DNA of 64,000 bases. It comes from Onthophagus taurus (taxonomy: Eukaryota > Arthropoda > Insecta > Coleoptera > Scarabaeidae). This document shows positions 11,618 to 24,098 of the stretch, in pieces; within the stretch, counting starts at the first letter, position 1, and every line of letters begins with the position of its first letter. The position numbers and the translations under genes were made by a program. The stretch is from positions 35,223,501 to 35,287,500 of the forward strand of contig NC_091966.1 of NCBI RefSeq assembly GCF_036711975.1, written 5' to 3'. A model generated the notes under the pieces. It saw nothing but the letters and a program-made list of their open reading frames with translations. It had not been told where the DNA came from and did not search any database.

Positions 11618-14573
11618 TTAATTGGTATTGTTTATAACAATATTTGCTGCTTTATCTATGGTATAATACGTAGGCGGATGTTTTTCCGATTTTACAAAAC
11701 GTTGAGAAATAGGAGCAATGCAATCCTTATTTAATGTTTCGTCGCTTTTAGTAAAATAACTTACAGCAATACTAACAATAAAAACTATTATTAATCCGAG
11801 TAAAGTGTAAAAATAAAATGACACTTTGTAAATAACAAAAGGTTCTTCTGGTTCAGAAAGGTTCTGAAACGGCGTTGTAGAGATCCTAAAAAGATAATAT
11901 TTCAGGTTAAAATTAAAACAAATTAGCGAAAATTACGTTTCGTTTAGAGTGTTTAAAGTAACATTACATCCGTGTGTAAAAGCGGGTAAAGGTGGATATT
12001 TTATTACACCTTTCGTTTTGTACCATTGAGAAGTAAGTACGATCCAGGTCATAATAATTAGTGAAGTTATCCCACCAGTTAACGCACCCTAACAAATTAA
12101 GATAAGTATAAATTATGAAAATACTATATCATTTATTTACAATGCAATTAACCATCGGCACCAACATTCCAACGGTAAATAAACCAAGTAATGGCCCAGC
12201 TGTAATACCAGTAAAACTCAAAGATAGAGGTAAAATATTTCCCAATCGTTCGACCACAAAAACCAAAATCGTACAAATAACACCAACAGTTACAACCAAA
12301 AATTTGAGGATTTTGCTTACAGTTTCTTGCGATATATTGTTGGGCATAAATAATGAAATAAAGTCTTCGTAAATTGTTGCTGATAAACAATTTAATGATG
12401 CAGATAATGTACTAAAATAAAAAAAAATGTATAATAATAATTGAAAAATATGATATTCGACTTTATAGTATCACAAAATATATGCTATGCTCTGCTATTT
12501 GTTTTGTTACATATAAAGGATCTTTGTATGTGAAGTGTAGAAAAACAGACACATTTCGTTATTCAATTTAATCGTGTGTAAAGTGTTTAATTTTATTTCC
12601 CATTAAAAACTGTAAGGTTTCTGTGGTTGTTATTTTATATAGTGTAGCGTGCTCTCAACATGAGAAGCAATGCTTCATGTCCAGAATAAAAACACCACTA
12701 TTTAAATATCTTTATAAAGATTGTGTATAATTGGATTTAAAAGTTTGTCCAAAGTCATTCGACGAATTTCTTTCTTTCAGAAATTTAGAAACGTTATTTG
12801 TGGACGCACCAAACAATTTAATTTAAACCATCATTGCAAAAAGAAAAAGAATTATTTCCGCATATATGCTAAATGTACCATGCGAAATCTATTTGGAATT
12901 CGGATCCGGTTTTTTCAATTTTCCTCACTTGCATATTAAGTTGGTTTTTCTTTTGAAGCTGATCGATGCTTCCTTGATTTGAATGTTAATGTCGATGAAA
13001 TCCTGCAAGGATTTTATATGAACTAATATCACATTTTCTTCTTATTCATTTTAAAAAGGTGTCATCTGGATAAATGTGGTATCTTTCATCTCAACGATAA
13101 GAAAACTGTCCCCTTCTTCGACACTACCTGCATGTCACCAGATCCTCATAATCTCAAATTTTGACGGTTTTTAAGCATTAGTTCAAAGAGCAACAATGAA
13201 AGCATTGAAAATATATGCCAATTAGGTTGGATGATAAAGGTCACGAGAAAACACGTGCGTTAAGAAGATCCGATTTGATGAAGTTAATTTTGTGTGAAAA
13301 ACTAAAATATGATTACCTTAAAGCTGCGCTAAACACACCAGAAACGAATAAACCCGCTAATCCTGGTATTGAATGTGCCACATCCATAATATAATACGGT
13401 AAAAGTTCATCTGGTTTTTTAATTTTATCTGATTTAAGAGGATCGCAACCGTAATATTTTGCGAACATTATAAATCCCGACCAAGCACTAAAAGTTACCA
13501 TTAAAAACATAGCGATGAAAAATAGAACGTAAGCCCTAAAAACAAAATTAATTAAATAAATTCTTTAATGTTATTAATTATTAAAAAAAAAAACTCAACG
13601 TTTTAATATGTTTAAACGATGGTAATGATAAACATTTTTGTACGCAACCTTGACTAACTCCGGCCACCATTAGGAACATAAAAGAATTGCCGATACTTCC
13701 GGCCCAAAAAGAATCTCGTTTTGTTAAATCCAAATCAAATCTGGAATAATAGTTTTTTTGTAAAATTTGTATTTTGAATTATAATTTTTTATTACGGAAT
13801 ATCCAATCGTCCCGTTTGATAATTTAAGTCCCAAATTTTTGAAATTCCACCAACTGAACCAACTCCCATAATAAAAACGATAGCAACAGAACCCAACATA
13901 ACAAAGAATTGTAAAGCATCCGTCCAAATAACGGCTTTAATCCCACCAAATGTGGTATAAAAAATACATATTCCGCATAATGTCGCTGTTATGTAATGGG
14001 TATTGATTCCGGTTACTAAAAATAAGAAAAGCATATCATGCCATGTCATCAAGTTAATTAATTGTTACCTTGTGAAAGAGCTAACGCTGGTGCATATATG
14101 ACAATTGGAAGGTAGAATAAATTATAAATCGTAAATAATATAGATGCCAATAATCTAATTCTGTTGTCGAAACGGATTTTTAAATATTCATACGTGCTGG
14201 TGATTTGGAGTTTATAGAAAACGGGTAAATAAATTTTATAAGATACATATAAAACTAAAGAGAATAACGGTATAAAAAGCCAATAACAAATTCCGTAATT
14301 ATAAACATCGGCAGGAAGTGCTAATAAAGTTAATCCAGAAATTGAACTGAAATTTTGACACAAATTAAAATTAATTTTTTTTTGATTCAATTCTTACCTT
14401 GATGCCAAAGACATAGCAACTGGCCAAACGGTCATTTGTTTGCCTCCAAGTAAATAATCATTAGCAGTTGATTGCTTTTGGAAAAATCCATAATAAATCC
14501 CGATCAAAGTACTTACAACTAACATAGACACGAATAAAGCGTAATCGATCCACGAAAATAAAATCTCCGCCAT
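11618..14573 (-). CDS. Copy 3: SLC5/SSF sodium-coupled monocarboxylate/multivitamin transporter-like
   Basis: Eight exons: 14573-14398, 14346-14069, 14015-13796, 13740-13600, 13535-13317, 12411-12141, 12088-11937 and 11885-11618. Together they make 1725 nt, 574 aa plus stop, a normal length for SLC5 proteins. The start MAEILFSWIDYALF is shared with copies 4 and 5. Landmarks in order are LLGGKQMTVWPVAMSLAS at the end of exon 1, SGLTLLALPADVYNYG in exon 2, GGIKAVIWTDALQFF in exon 3, CVQKCLSLPSF in exon 4, GLFVSGVFSAALR ending exon 5, and IYEDFI followed by GLFTVGMLVPMVN in exon 6. Many long hydrophobic segments fit the multi-pass SSF fold. By family it would drive uptake of small organic acids or vitamins with Na+ at the plasma membrane; the substrate is not readable. 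A TATA-like box lies at 14621-14627. No internal stop was seen. Confidence 0.92.
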
Positions 14574-14620
14574 TTCGAAACTTTACGTTTAGTCACCTTT
14601 CGTTGTCTGCAACATTCTTT

Positions 14621-14627
14621 TTATATA
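14621..14627 (-). promoter_or_regulatory. TATA-like box of copy 3
   Basis: TATATAA reads on the minus strand 48 nt upstream of the ATG. Copies 4 and 5 have the same box in related surrounding sequence, at 20049-20055 and 28147-28153. Confidence 0.5.
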
Positions 14628-14638
14628 ATCCCGGTGTG

Positions 14639-14900
14639 ATGAATTTAAAACGGGGGTAATATAGATAAAACAAAAATTGCGCAAAATTTTAATCATTTAT
14701 TATCATTTAAATTAAAAAAAGGTAGTCTTAAAATTAAGCTGTATTTATTCTTATAAATTGTTAAATTAGTCTATGTAGGAATTAACTTTACGATCATTCC
14801 ATGACAATATTTACGGTTTCGTCGACATCGTGATACGAATTCTCGTTTTCTTTATCTGATAAAGGAAAATGGACGACCGGACTTAGCTAACCCTTATTTA
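14639..14900 (-). pseudogene. Orphan C-terminal exon remnant resembling copy 8
   Basis: This stretch matches the end of copy 8 and its 3' flank (about 44010-44290). The shared start is GGGTAATATAGAT, and the coding remnant retains ENENSYHDVD, as in the copy 8 C terminus. The frame has a premature stop where copy 8 reads NKDYISPV (here NKG, stop, LSPV). No other exons accompany it. It sits directly upstream of copy 3, so the copy 3 promoter region abuts a dead copy-8-like tail. Confidence 0.75.
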
Positions 14901-15629
14901 CTACCGCTACGATAGTCTTTAGAGCTATTGAAGTGGAGTTACCCATCTTTTTGATGTAGTAGATGGATAAAATCCAAAAGTGGTGAGGATTTAACAAAAT
15001 GGATTAAAGATTATGTTAAAGCCCAAGAAATTATTGCGACAATAATGGAGAGAGAAGTAATAAAGCTTTTGAAAATAATATTACAGCTTTAGCAGTAAAA
15101 TCTGTTGTTTCAATAGATCACAATAAAGGTCAAAAGATTTGTTTAAAAAGAAATCATATAACAAATAATTGCTTCTATAGGAAAAAGACTAAAAACAAAA
15201 AGATCAATAACAATAAATAAATATCAGTCTTCAATAATAAGAAGAAACTTAACAAACTCTATATTTTGCAGATCTTGTAAAAGGACTGGACACAAGATAT
15301 AAAATCGTTTGTTCAAGAATAGTGGAAGAGAAAATAATACGATAAGAATTGATATTAGAATGAAAGTAAATTTTGTTGTGGAGGGTTTGGAGTGAAATTA
15401 CACGGCCGGAAAGCTGTTCCTCAAAGTCTTCATGGTGTAGAGCCATGTATGCCTGGTGGCAGCGTCTTGCTGGAATCACAAATCCTCCAAATTCAGTTTA
15501 TCCAGTTTCTGTCTAAAGATGCTAACATCGTTCAACATGGTCCAGTACCGTCCGTCAGTCACGATTGCCGTGTTTCCATTGTCGTCTTCAAAAAACTATG
15601 GCCCAATTACATGTTCTGAGTAAAACAGT

Positions 15630-15860
15630 GCATCATGCTCACTTTTTGTGGATGGAGTGGTGTCCCATGGAGAACACGAGGATAAACAAAGAAGGGAAGT
15701 CTTACGACACGCATAGATAAGAGATAGATGAAACGACGAACACAGAAGAATGAAGACAGGTTGTGGTGAAGGTGTTAAAATAAATTGTTAAAGACACGTT
15801 GAAGTGTTTCTTTAGTTAAAGACAGGTGGAGTTTTTGTTCTTTATTTTAATAAAAACCAT
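15630..15860. repeat. Dispersed repeat fragment shared with 24040-24500
   Basis: GTGGTGTCCCATGGAGAA, the TTGTGGTGAAGGTGTTA word and the terminal TTTATTTTAATAAAAACC block occur here and again at 24040-24500, each time just beyond the 3' end of a transporter copy (copies 4 and 5). It is probably a transposon 3' end carried along when the unit was duplicated. Family not identified. Confidence 0.55.
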
Positions 15861-16139
15861 AAAAACATATAACTTGTTTATAAAAGAAAAATCCATATAA
15901 AATCCAGTCTGTCGACAGGAGACTACGACAACGCACTGAAGATGCCAGGTGAGATCTTGGCAAAACGTTTGCCCCTTTCCAAAGGGAACCAACAGGAAGA
16001 ACGGATGAAATCTCGGATCGACCACAACAACACATACTTCTCCATCCGTGAAGCACGTATTACCAAGAAAATTACATTTTATACAAACAATAATAAAAGC
16101 ATAAAATAATAAGGACTAATTAAGCTTATTTAATAAACA

Positions 16140-19100
16140 TTAATTGGTATTGTTTACAGCAATATTTGCTGCTTTATCTATGGTATAATACGTAGGCGGA
16201 TGTTTTTCCGATTTTATAAAACGTTGAGAAATAGGAGCAATGCAATCCTTATTTAATGTTTCGTCGCTTTTAGTAAAATAACTTACAGCAATACTAACGA
16301 TAAAAACTATTATTAATCCGAGTAAAGTGTAAAAATAAAATGACACTTTGTAAATAACAAAAGGTTCTTCTGGTTCAGAAAGCTTTGGGCACGATGTTGT
16401 AGATATCCTAAAAAAATAATATTTTTGGTTAAAATTAAAATAAATTAGTGAAAATTACGTTTCGTTTAGAGCGTTTAAAGTAACATTACATCCGTGTGTA
16501 AAAGCTGGTAAAGGTGGATATTTTATTATGCCTTTCGTTTTGTACCATTGAGAAGTAAGTGCGATCCAGGCCATAACAATTAGCGAAGTTATCCCACCGG
16601 TTAACGCACCCTAACAAATTAAGATAAATAAATAAATTACAAAAATACCATATCATTTATTTACAATGCAATTAACCATCGGCACTAACATTCCAACGGA
16701 AAATAAACCGAGCAATGGCCCATTTGTGATACCAGCAAAACTCATAGCTAGAGGTAAAATATTTCCCAATCGTTCGACCACAAAAACCAAAATCGTGCAA
16801 ATAACCCCAACCATTACAACCAAGAATTTGAGTATTTTGCTTACAGTTTCTTGCGATATACTTTTGGGCATAAATAATGAAATAAAGTCTTCGTAAATTG
16901 TGGCTGATAAACAATTTAATGAGGCAGATAATGTACTAAAATTAAAAAAAAAATTATTGAAAAATATTATTGACTGATTTATATTCGAATTTATATCATA
17001 TTCACTTCTATTTGAAAATATTATTTTTGTGCTTACCTTCCGCTATTTGTTTTGCTTAAATATGAAAATAATATTTAGAATAACAGACACATTTTGTTAT
17101 TCAATTTAATGGTATTAATAAAGTGTTAGTTTTTATTTTCTATTATAAACTGTAAGTGCTCTATCGTTTTTATTTTGCATTTTATTGTGTAGCGTGCGAA
17201 TGAAGAAGTAATGCTTCATGTCAAGAATAAATGCCCTTCGATTTCTTTCAGGAAGTTTCTTTCATTGCCGAGTTTTTTGATTTTATAATTTCGATCCATA
17301 AAGATCGGCAAGTATTCCTATTTTTAGAATCAACTCAAACATATCAGTTTGTTTTATTTAACGAAGAAGCATTGATTTTCAAAGTTAACCATCATTGAAT
17401 AAATTTTTAAAGGCAGTTCTATTATCATTCATAAAATCTTCTAATTTGTTAGGTTCTATATATTTAGTAGTAGTTAACACCCAAGTCATGTATGAATATC
17501 TTATTTCTATCTTTCTCATCAAGGTGTTATTTTGGTTTTTAATCTACTTAATTTATTTTTCGAGATTTATGTCGTATTATTATAAAGGTGGCTATCGAAT
17601 GCATTGTTTAATTTGTAATTCTATAAGCTATTTCAAAGGGATAGTTCAACCAGAAGATGGGGTGCTTTTTATTTGGAGAAATGCTCAGACAAAATTGCTG
17701 ATTGTGTTGAACACATTGAAAAATAATAAGAACCCGTTGAATTGCAGAATGTCAAACGTATTGTTAGAGTGTCTCTCAAGTCCTTCTTATGAGAAACTTT
17801 AGAATACTTATTGGTGAATTCAAATGTTGCATTTTGCATCAACAATTTCAATTATCTTGCTTTGAAAGATAATCTAACAACGATCATTAGAACTTAGAAC
17901 ATGAAATTAAAATTTTGGAACAAAATAAAGACTTCATTTTATACTTCTGTGATTATAATTAAACAAAATCCATCATACTTGAACCATATTTGTTTCAGCA
18001 ATAAATGTACATTTTTCTTCCACATATAATTTCATCGTTACTATCAGTATTCTTAGCTTTGTTAATACTCCTCAATTAGGTCACTACTAAGTGGCCCAGA
18101 TGCGTTCATGTTTAGCCTTCCAACTCAAAATCAAACTATTTTGTCAGCTCGACATCATTGATGGTATCACAGTAACCATCTAGGTTACGGCGAGAAGCAG
18201 ACTACAAACCTTTCTAAATTCTAGATCGAAGGTAATTCATCTATGGTCTGACATAGACACATTGTATCAAAATTGTTTTTTTAAACGTAAAAACCGTTAT
18301 ATAAAACAACAATAATAAATGCTCAGCTATATGCCTCCACAGGAAATATACCTTTTCGTTAACAAAGAATAAGACTCGCTTAGGATATGAACCAAAAATA
18401 TTAAAGTTCGGGAATTTAATTATTATAAGGTGTCATTCAATCATTTTTGTTGCGATCAACTTTGTCAACCTCCATTTATATTCAGCGACGACGATTTTCT
18501 TCCAGCAAACAAGGAATTGTCTTCGTGTAGCACACCAGTTAAAAAATACATGTTCATCAAATTGGATGATAAAGCTGACAAGGTTTCAGCCAATTTTAAT
18601 GATGACACGCCTACTAAGAATATTCGAGTTGATGAGGCTAATTCTGCTATATGTGTGGATGTATATCAGATTATGTGAAAAACTAAAATATGATTACCTT
18701 AAAGCAGCGCTAAACACACCGGAAACGAATAAACCTGGTAATCCTGGTATTGAATGTGCCACATCCATAATATAATAAGGTAAAAGTTCATCTGGTTTTT
18801 TAATTTTATTAGATTTGAGAGGATCGCAATCGTAATATTTTGCGAACATTATAAATCCCGACCAAGCACTGAAAGTCATCATTGAAAACATTGCAAAGAA
18901 AAAAAGAACGTAAGCGCTAAAACAAAATAAGTTAAGTAAATTCTTTAAAAGCTATTAATTATTTAAAAAAAAATACTCAACGTTTTAATATGTTTAAATG
19001 ATGGTAATGATAAACATTTTTGTACGCAACCTTGACTCATTCCGGCCACTATTAGGAACATACAAAAATTACAGATACTTCCGGTCCAAAAAGAATCTCT

Positions 19101-19954
19101 TTTTGTTAAATCGAATGCAAATCTGGAATAAATTTTTTTTACAAAATTTGTGTTTTGAAAGATTTTTTTTTAATACGGAATATCCAAGCGTCCTGTTTGA
19201 TAATTTAAGTTCCAAATTTTTGTAATTCCACCAACCGAACCAACCCCCATAATAAAAACGATAGCAACAGAACCCAACATAACAAAAAATTGTAAAGCAT
19301 CCGTCCAAATAACGGCTTTAATTCCACCAAATGTGGTATAAAAAATACATACTGTGCATAATGTCGGTGTTATGTAATGAGTATTGATTCCGGTTACTAA
19401 AAATAAAAAAGTATTTCATGCCATGTCATCAAGTTAATTAATTGTTACCTTTTGAAAGAGCTAACGCTGGTGCATATATGACAATTGGAAGGTAGAGTAT
19501 GTTATTGATCGTAAATAATATAGATGCTAATAATCTAATTCTGTTGTCGAAACGAATTTTTAAATATTCATATGTGCTGGTGATTTGGAGTTTATAGAAA
19601 ACGGGTAAATAAATTTTATAAGATACGTATAAAACTAAAGGGAATAATGGCAAACCAAGCCAATAACAAATTCCATAATTATAAATATCGACAGGAAGTG
19701 CTAATAAAGTTAATCCAGAAATTGTACTGAAATTTTGATACAAATTTAAATTAATTTTTTCAATGATTTAATTCTTACCTTGATGCCAAAGACATGGCAA
19801 CCGGCCAAATAGTCATTTGTTTACCTCCAAGTAAGTAATCATTAGCAGTTGATTGTTTTTGGAAAAATCCATAATAAATCCCGATCAAAGTACTGAGAAT
19901 TAACATAGAAAGGAATAAAACGTAATCGATCCACGAAAATAAAATCTCCGCCAT
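16140..19954 (-). CDS. Copy 4: SLC5/SSF sodium-coupled monocarboxylate/multivitamin transporter-like
   Basis: Eight exons: 19954-19779, 19726-19449, 19396-19177, 19122-18982, 18916-18698, 16935-16665, 16610-16459 and 16407-16140. All have exactly the lengths of copy 3, giving 574 aa. The ATG at 19954 (MAEILFSWIDYVLF) is preceded in frame by TTG-ACA, so no earlier ATG competes. The same signatures are present (LPVDIYNYG, GGIKAVIWTDALQFF, GLFVSGVFSAALR, MPKSIS before the sixth-exon membrane segments), and the C terminus AANIAVNNTN is nearly that of copy 3. Intron 5 is expanded to 1.76 kb (16936-18697). No premature stop or frameshift was seen. The function is inferred from the family alone: Na+-coupled uptake of small organic solutes. 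Confidence 0.92.
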
Positions 19955-20048
19955 TGTCAAACTTTATGTTATCACCTTTCTTCAACATTAAATTAAACGT
20001 TTTTGATATTTTCGCGTAATATGTTATTGTCTCTACCATAGGTACTCT

Positions 20049-20055
20049 TTATATA
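20049..20055 (-). promoter_or_regulatory. TATA-like box of copy 4
   Basis: TATATAA on the minus strand, 95 nt upstream of the ATG. The flanking sequence on the 5' side (CTATACCCCACCAC) is shared with copy 5 at 28165-28180, so the promoter region was duplicated with the gene. Confidence 0.5.
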
Positions 20056-20157
20056 AATTCTTATGCTATACCCCACCACACTTCATTTGTGAATATGCAT
20101 GACAAGTGCATTTTCTGGTAATTCCAAAACTACTTAAAAAATTTTATTTTTTTTTAA

Positions 20158-21941
20158 CGGCACAATATATCGTCCTATTACTGCCAAAACTCACTAATTG
20201 TAAGTGACATTTTGGAGAAAAACACTTCTAAAGATTATTGATAGCTTGTAAATCAGTATTCAAATGTAATATTTTATTTCTTATATTTTGAATTATGTTA
20301 TGTTGTTAGGTATTAGTTTATAATCTTATAGCAATTTCACAAAGTCCTATAGGAACAAAAACTAAAAAAATTGTAGTTAGTTAATTTTAGCAATTAAAAT
20401 AATAAGCACATTTGCAGTAATAAATCATTATATTATATTAAGGATACAAAGACAACGTAAAATAAACACAATCTAATTAACAAAAAAGAATATACAGTTT
20501 TAATGATCTTCTTCAGATTCATCGTCCTCTTCACTTATTGCTGGTTCAGTGGTTGTCTCTTTTATTTTGTTATCTGCAGGTAGCGGTTCATATCACGGTG
20601 TAGTTTCTGCGGTATAATTTCTTTACGACAAAGATTTAGCAGATCATTTTTTTTCTGCGTACTGATAGGAATTAGCTTATTGTATGCTTTTCTGATACTA
20701 ATCTGGCTTATGTTTGGATTTCTTCCTCAGCCAAGTATACTCAGTGTATTGTAGAGGCCGTACCGAAACTTGATTTTGCCAGGGTATTGTTTTTCATAAC
20801 GTAAACATTTAATACGCAACCAATTAACTTTATTCCCATTTTCGTCTTTGACACGATTTTTTATAATTTTTTTAGATAAGTCTTTTAGATCCATGATATC
20901 AGTAAATGTTAATTGGTGCACATTGTAGGTACAGTTCACCGGTTTCTGGCCGATCTCACTCTTCTCATAATGTTCGTCCAGTCAAATACTGAATAGACAG
21001 GTACAAAACGTTGTTCTTTTTCGATAGCACTATGCATACTATCTACCTGCATAAACGAATGACGTGACTCTAAAAAATTTTGCTCTATAACGTTTAAATG
21101 AGTAGTTTGAGTAAGGTAGAGGAATAATGTCGCGAGATATTGGTTACGGTTTTGTCCGTAAATAGGTATCCGAAAATATAGAAATCTCGTTAACTGTATC
21201 TGGAAGTTGATTAATCCAATGCACTATTGCAGTTCCAATTTCACTACTGCCCCTTTTACCGTTTAATTCTGACCATACCACACAGTGTGCATCGTTGGGA
21301 GGCTTTGACTCATAAATTGTAAAATTGTGCATGCATAGTTTTCGGGAATAATAGAGAAGTGATTCGCTAGCGGACGGAATCTGAAGAACTTTTTGTAAAT
21401 CAACAGTTACAGACAAAAATGCTGGATTCGTAGTTGATTGTTCTCGCTGTCCTCTAAATTCATTAGTTCCAAGCATGTTTACATACTTGAAATATTTAAG
21501 TAACTAGTCGTACGTTTTAAAGTCTAACACTACGTTTAATTCACAAAATACTTGCTGAAAATCTACAACACGAGGTTAACTGATCAAGGCAAAATCTCTA
21601 ACTGGTATGTAAACAAAGTGTAACTAATTCATTTCTAGTAAAAGCGAAAACGCACTTAGTGTTGGTGAATTTTTGCATTTACGATTTACTCAATAACTAC
21701 GAAACTTGCATTAAGCGAACCTCACTAACTCAATTGATTAGTTTTGCTTTTAAAATAATTTTCGAGAATTTCACTTAGTGACTATTAACTGCCCGAAACA
21801 GGCTTATTCAGTACGTTATCGTAGTTAATTATTTTTCCCATAAATACTCCTCTTCAAAATGCAGTTAGTGGTTAAGGTATTCCGATTTTCTTAAAAATGT
21901 CAATTAGTGCATTTTGGCAGTAATAGGGCGATATATTATGT
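20158..21941. mobile_element. DNA transposon with about 40-bp terminal inverted repeats and TTAA flanks
   Basis: The left end (20158-20201) and right end (about 21896-21941) are inverted copies of each other around ATATATCG, CCTATTACTGCCAAAA and CACTAATTG, with a few mismatches. TTAA lies immediately outside both ends (20154-20157 and 21942-21945), as expected for a TTAA target-site duplication. Repeated CACTTAGTG/CACTAA words lie in the subterminal parts. Inside is a broken minus-strand gene (20727-21476). TTAA duplications are known for the piggyBac and Kolobok superfamilies; which one applies cannot be settled here. Confidence 0.75.
20727..21476 (-). pseudogene. Broken transposase-like gene of the TTAA element
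   Basis: Three minus-strand frames join into one protein of a type that is multicopy in arthropod genomes. 21476-21144 holds FLSVTVDLQKVLQIPSASES and VVWSELNGKRGSSEIGTAI, ending at IFSDTY. About 21160-20945 holds GQNRNQYLATLFLYL and SRHSFMQVDSMHSAIEKEQ. 20939-20727 holds VHQLTFTDIMDL and CLRYEKQYPGKIKFRYGLY. Paralogues read SDTCGGQN continuously where this copy changes frame, so it is frameshifted, and the N-terminal part is missing. SD...GQN looks like part of a DDE-type nuclease core; that is inference. It lies inside matching terminal inverted repeats, which supports a transposase role. Confidence 0.65.
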
Positions 21942-21949
21942 TTAATAAA

Positions 21950-22300
21950 TTTCATTTTTCCTAGGTTAGAATGTCGATTTCTTTGGCGAATGTTGTTCCT
22001 GAGGGCCTGGAGGGTAAGCAACTCTATAGAAAGTAGTCTGGGGTCGTCAGATCTCAATCCCCTAATCGAGAAATCGATTACCAGCTTGGAAAAGTGTTCC
22101 TCATGTACCGTTGCTACACACCGCAATAAAATGAAAGGGTTGATAAGGAAAATAAGATATTAGTAAAAGTAGCGAAAACTTATTTAAAAAAGTTTTCGCA
22201 GAAAGTTGAATAAATCGTCTTAGGTTAAATACTCTTACATATTAAACAGCGGATATGACCTATGGTAGAAGAATGCAGTTACATCATTTCATAGTTTTTT
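21950..22300. other. Junction sequence, no feature recognised
   Basis: Short frames only, including 22126-21872 on the minus strand, with no motif I recognise. Confidence 0.3.
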
Positions 22301-22309
22301 GTAGTAATG

Positions 22310-23220
22310 TGTCTGTGCATAAGGCAATTTTCATACATCGTATTAAGAATTCAGTAGATTTAATAAACAAAATTAAAAACATAAAAATTGAAAAACATAC
22401 AAAACTTATTTCTTTTGACATCAAAAACTGATACACAAATGTTCCGATATCTAAGACCATCGATATAATAGAAAAATTCCTAGCCACTAATAAAACTAAA
22501 TTAAACTTACAACATAATGAAATATATAGTTTCGTAAACATTCAAGAAACAAGTCACTTAAATTTAGCATATTTAGAAAAGATACAACAAACTGCATTAT
22601 TCCAAAGAATTCCTTTCACTGTCGACAACACAAAGAAGCGGTATTCTTATTTAATCGTTTAATCAGTACCATTAGATGAAAACTCATTTAATTCGGAACT
22701 TGGTAAAATCATAAAAATAGGCTTAGATAATGGATATAGCTTCCCAGAAATGCAAAATATATATTACAAAATGCATAATAATAATATAAACAACATTATA
22801 TTTCCAAGATTTTACGCCAAAAACAGTATATAATTTTACCCTATCACCCTAATCTAGAAAATAACTTTAAAAGTAAGAAATACAACATAACCCCTGCCTT
22901 TAGGTCCAATAACAGCGTAGGACACCTATTAGTTAACAACGGACATAAGTTTCAATTTTGGGAAAAGAGCGGGGTATATAAGATCAAATGTGATAGTTGT
23001 GATATGTTCTACATAGGCCAAACAGGTAGAAATGTAAAAACTACCTACAAAGAGCATATCTCAAAGAGTAATTCGGCGTTTTTTACACACATTAAACAAA
23101 ACTTTAAATAAATCTTAAGAAATGGATTTGTAGGAAGAGTACTATATAAAAATACATGAAAGAGAAGGTCTATTAAATGACATAACTGAATTTAATAATA
23201 ACTGATATTTTAAAAATTTG
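22310..23220 (+). mobile_element. Penelope-like retroelement remnant
   Basis: At 22320-22540 a plus-strand frame reads KHTKLISFDIKN, a stop, then YTNVPISKTIDIIEKFLA, the pattern of the catalytic-domain start of Penelope-type reverse transcriptases. At 22970-23110 another frame reads GVYKIKCDSCDMFYIGQTGR, the GIY-YIG endonuclease signature found downstream in Penelope-like elements. Between them are NSVGHLLVNNGHKF and further broken frames. Stops and frameshifts make it non-functional. It lies between copies 4 and 5. Confidence 0.75.
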
Positions 23221-23540
23221 TGGACATAACAACACAAATTTTAACTATTTATAGTGAGTTTTATGTAATTTTAACTTTTTACTTTTCAATTTGTAGTGTG
23301 TTTATTGTATCTTTGTGACCTATTTATTTACTAAAAGAACGCGTAATTGTCTGTTTAAAAAAGCGAAATTGTTGGTTCGTCGTGATTTCTTTTCCACCTA
23401 CACTATCAAAACTTGTTATTGACAATTAGACGGTAAGACCAATTAGTAATAGTACCGAAACAAATTTGTAGCACCGATAATTAAAAAATAAAGTAACATC
23501 TTTTAAAGAAAATATTGTATTTTCAATACATATAATTAAA

Positions 23541-24098
23541 ATGTTGCAGAATAAATTGGAGGACTCACATAGGGAGCAGATACATGCGAAGAAATCATTT
23601 GGAAAAGTGGAAGATGTAGTAATAAAACTACAAGTCAAAAAAGGGGAGCTGAAGGCGACAGCGAAAGCTAAGGAACAGATAGCGAAGTTGTGGAAAATGT
23701 TAAAAACCAGGGAAGTCGAAACATATAGAAAAATTGAACATTTTGGGAAAGTGATTTTGAAGGGGCAGGATGATAAGTTAAGGGAGGTTATTATTGAGGA
23801 ACGGTAAACGTCTTACCCCGCTGTGACGGAGAAGAAGAGGAGAAACGCTAGGGTTGTGAAAGCAGAAGGACAGGGAAATTATAACAAGGGTAATGATAAA
23901 AACATTGTAAATTTAATATCTCCACATACTGAGATATTTGATGTCAAAAACAGAAGTTATTTTGACACAACCTCAAAGGAATTTATATGGCAGGAAATTG
24001 CGGAAGAATTAAATAAATGTGATGACTATACTCAGTTTTTGTGGATGAAGTGGTGTCCCATGGAGAATACGAAGATAAATAAAGAAGGAAAAGCTTAG
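23541..24098 (+). mobile_element. Retroelement ORF fragments (charged coiled-coil type)
   Basis: Two adjoining frames are very rich in Lys and Glu: VEDVVIKLQVKKGELKATAK and LWKMLKTREVETYRKIE, then TEIFDVKNRSYFDTTSKEF. The first block recurs at 29090-29290, so it is a dispersed repeat. The composition suggests the ORF1 or gag-like region of a non-LTR element; the family was not identified. The second frame ends in WCPMENTKINKEG, which overlaps the repeat also seen at 15630-15860. Confidence 0.45.

Noticed and set aside
15249-15619. Opposing short frames near 15.4 kb
   Set aside because: No similarity to any family, and no splice or repeat context.
17395-17802. 135-codon plus-strand frame in intron 5 of copy 4
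   Set aside because: No domain or repeat similarity, AT-driven composition, and it lies antisense in an intron whose copies 3 and 5 counterparts lack it.
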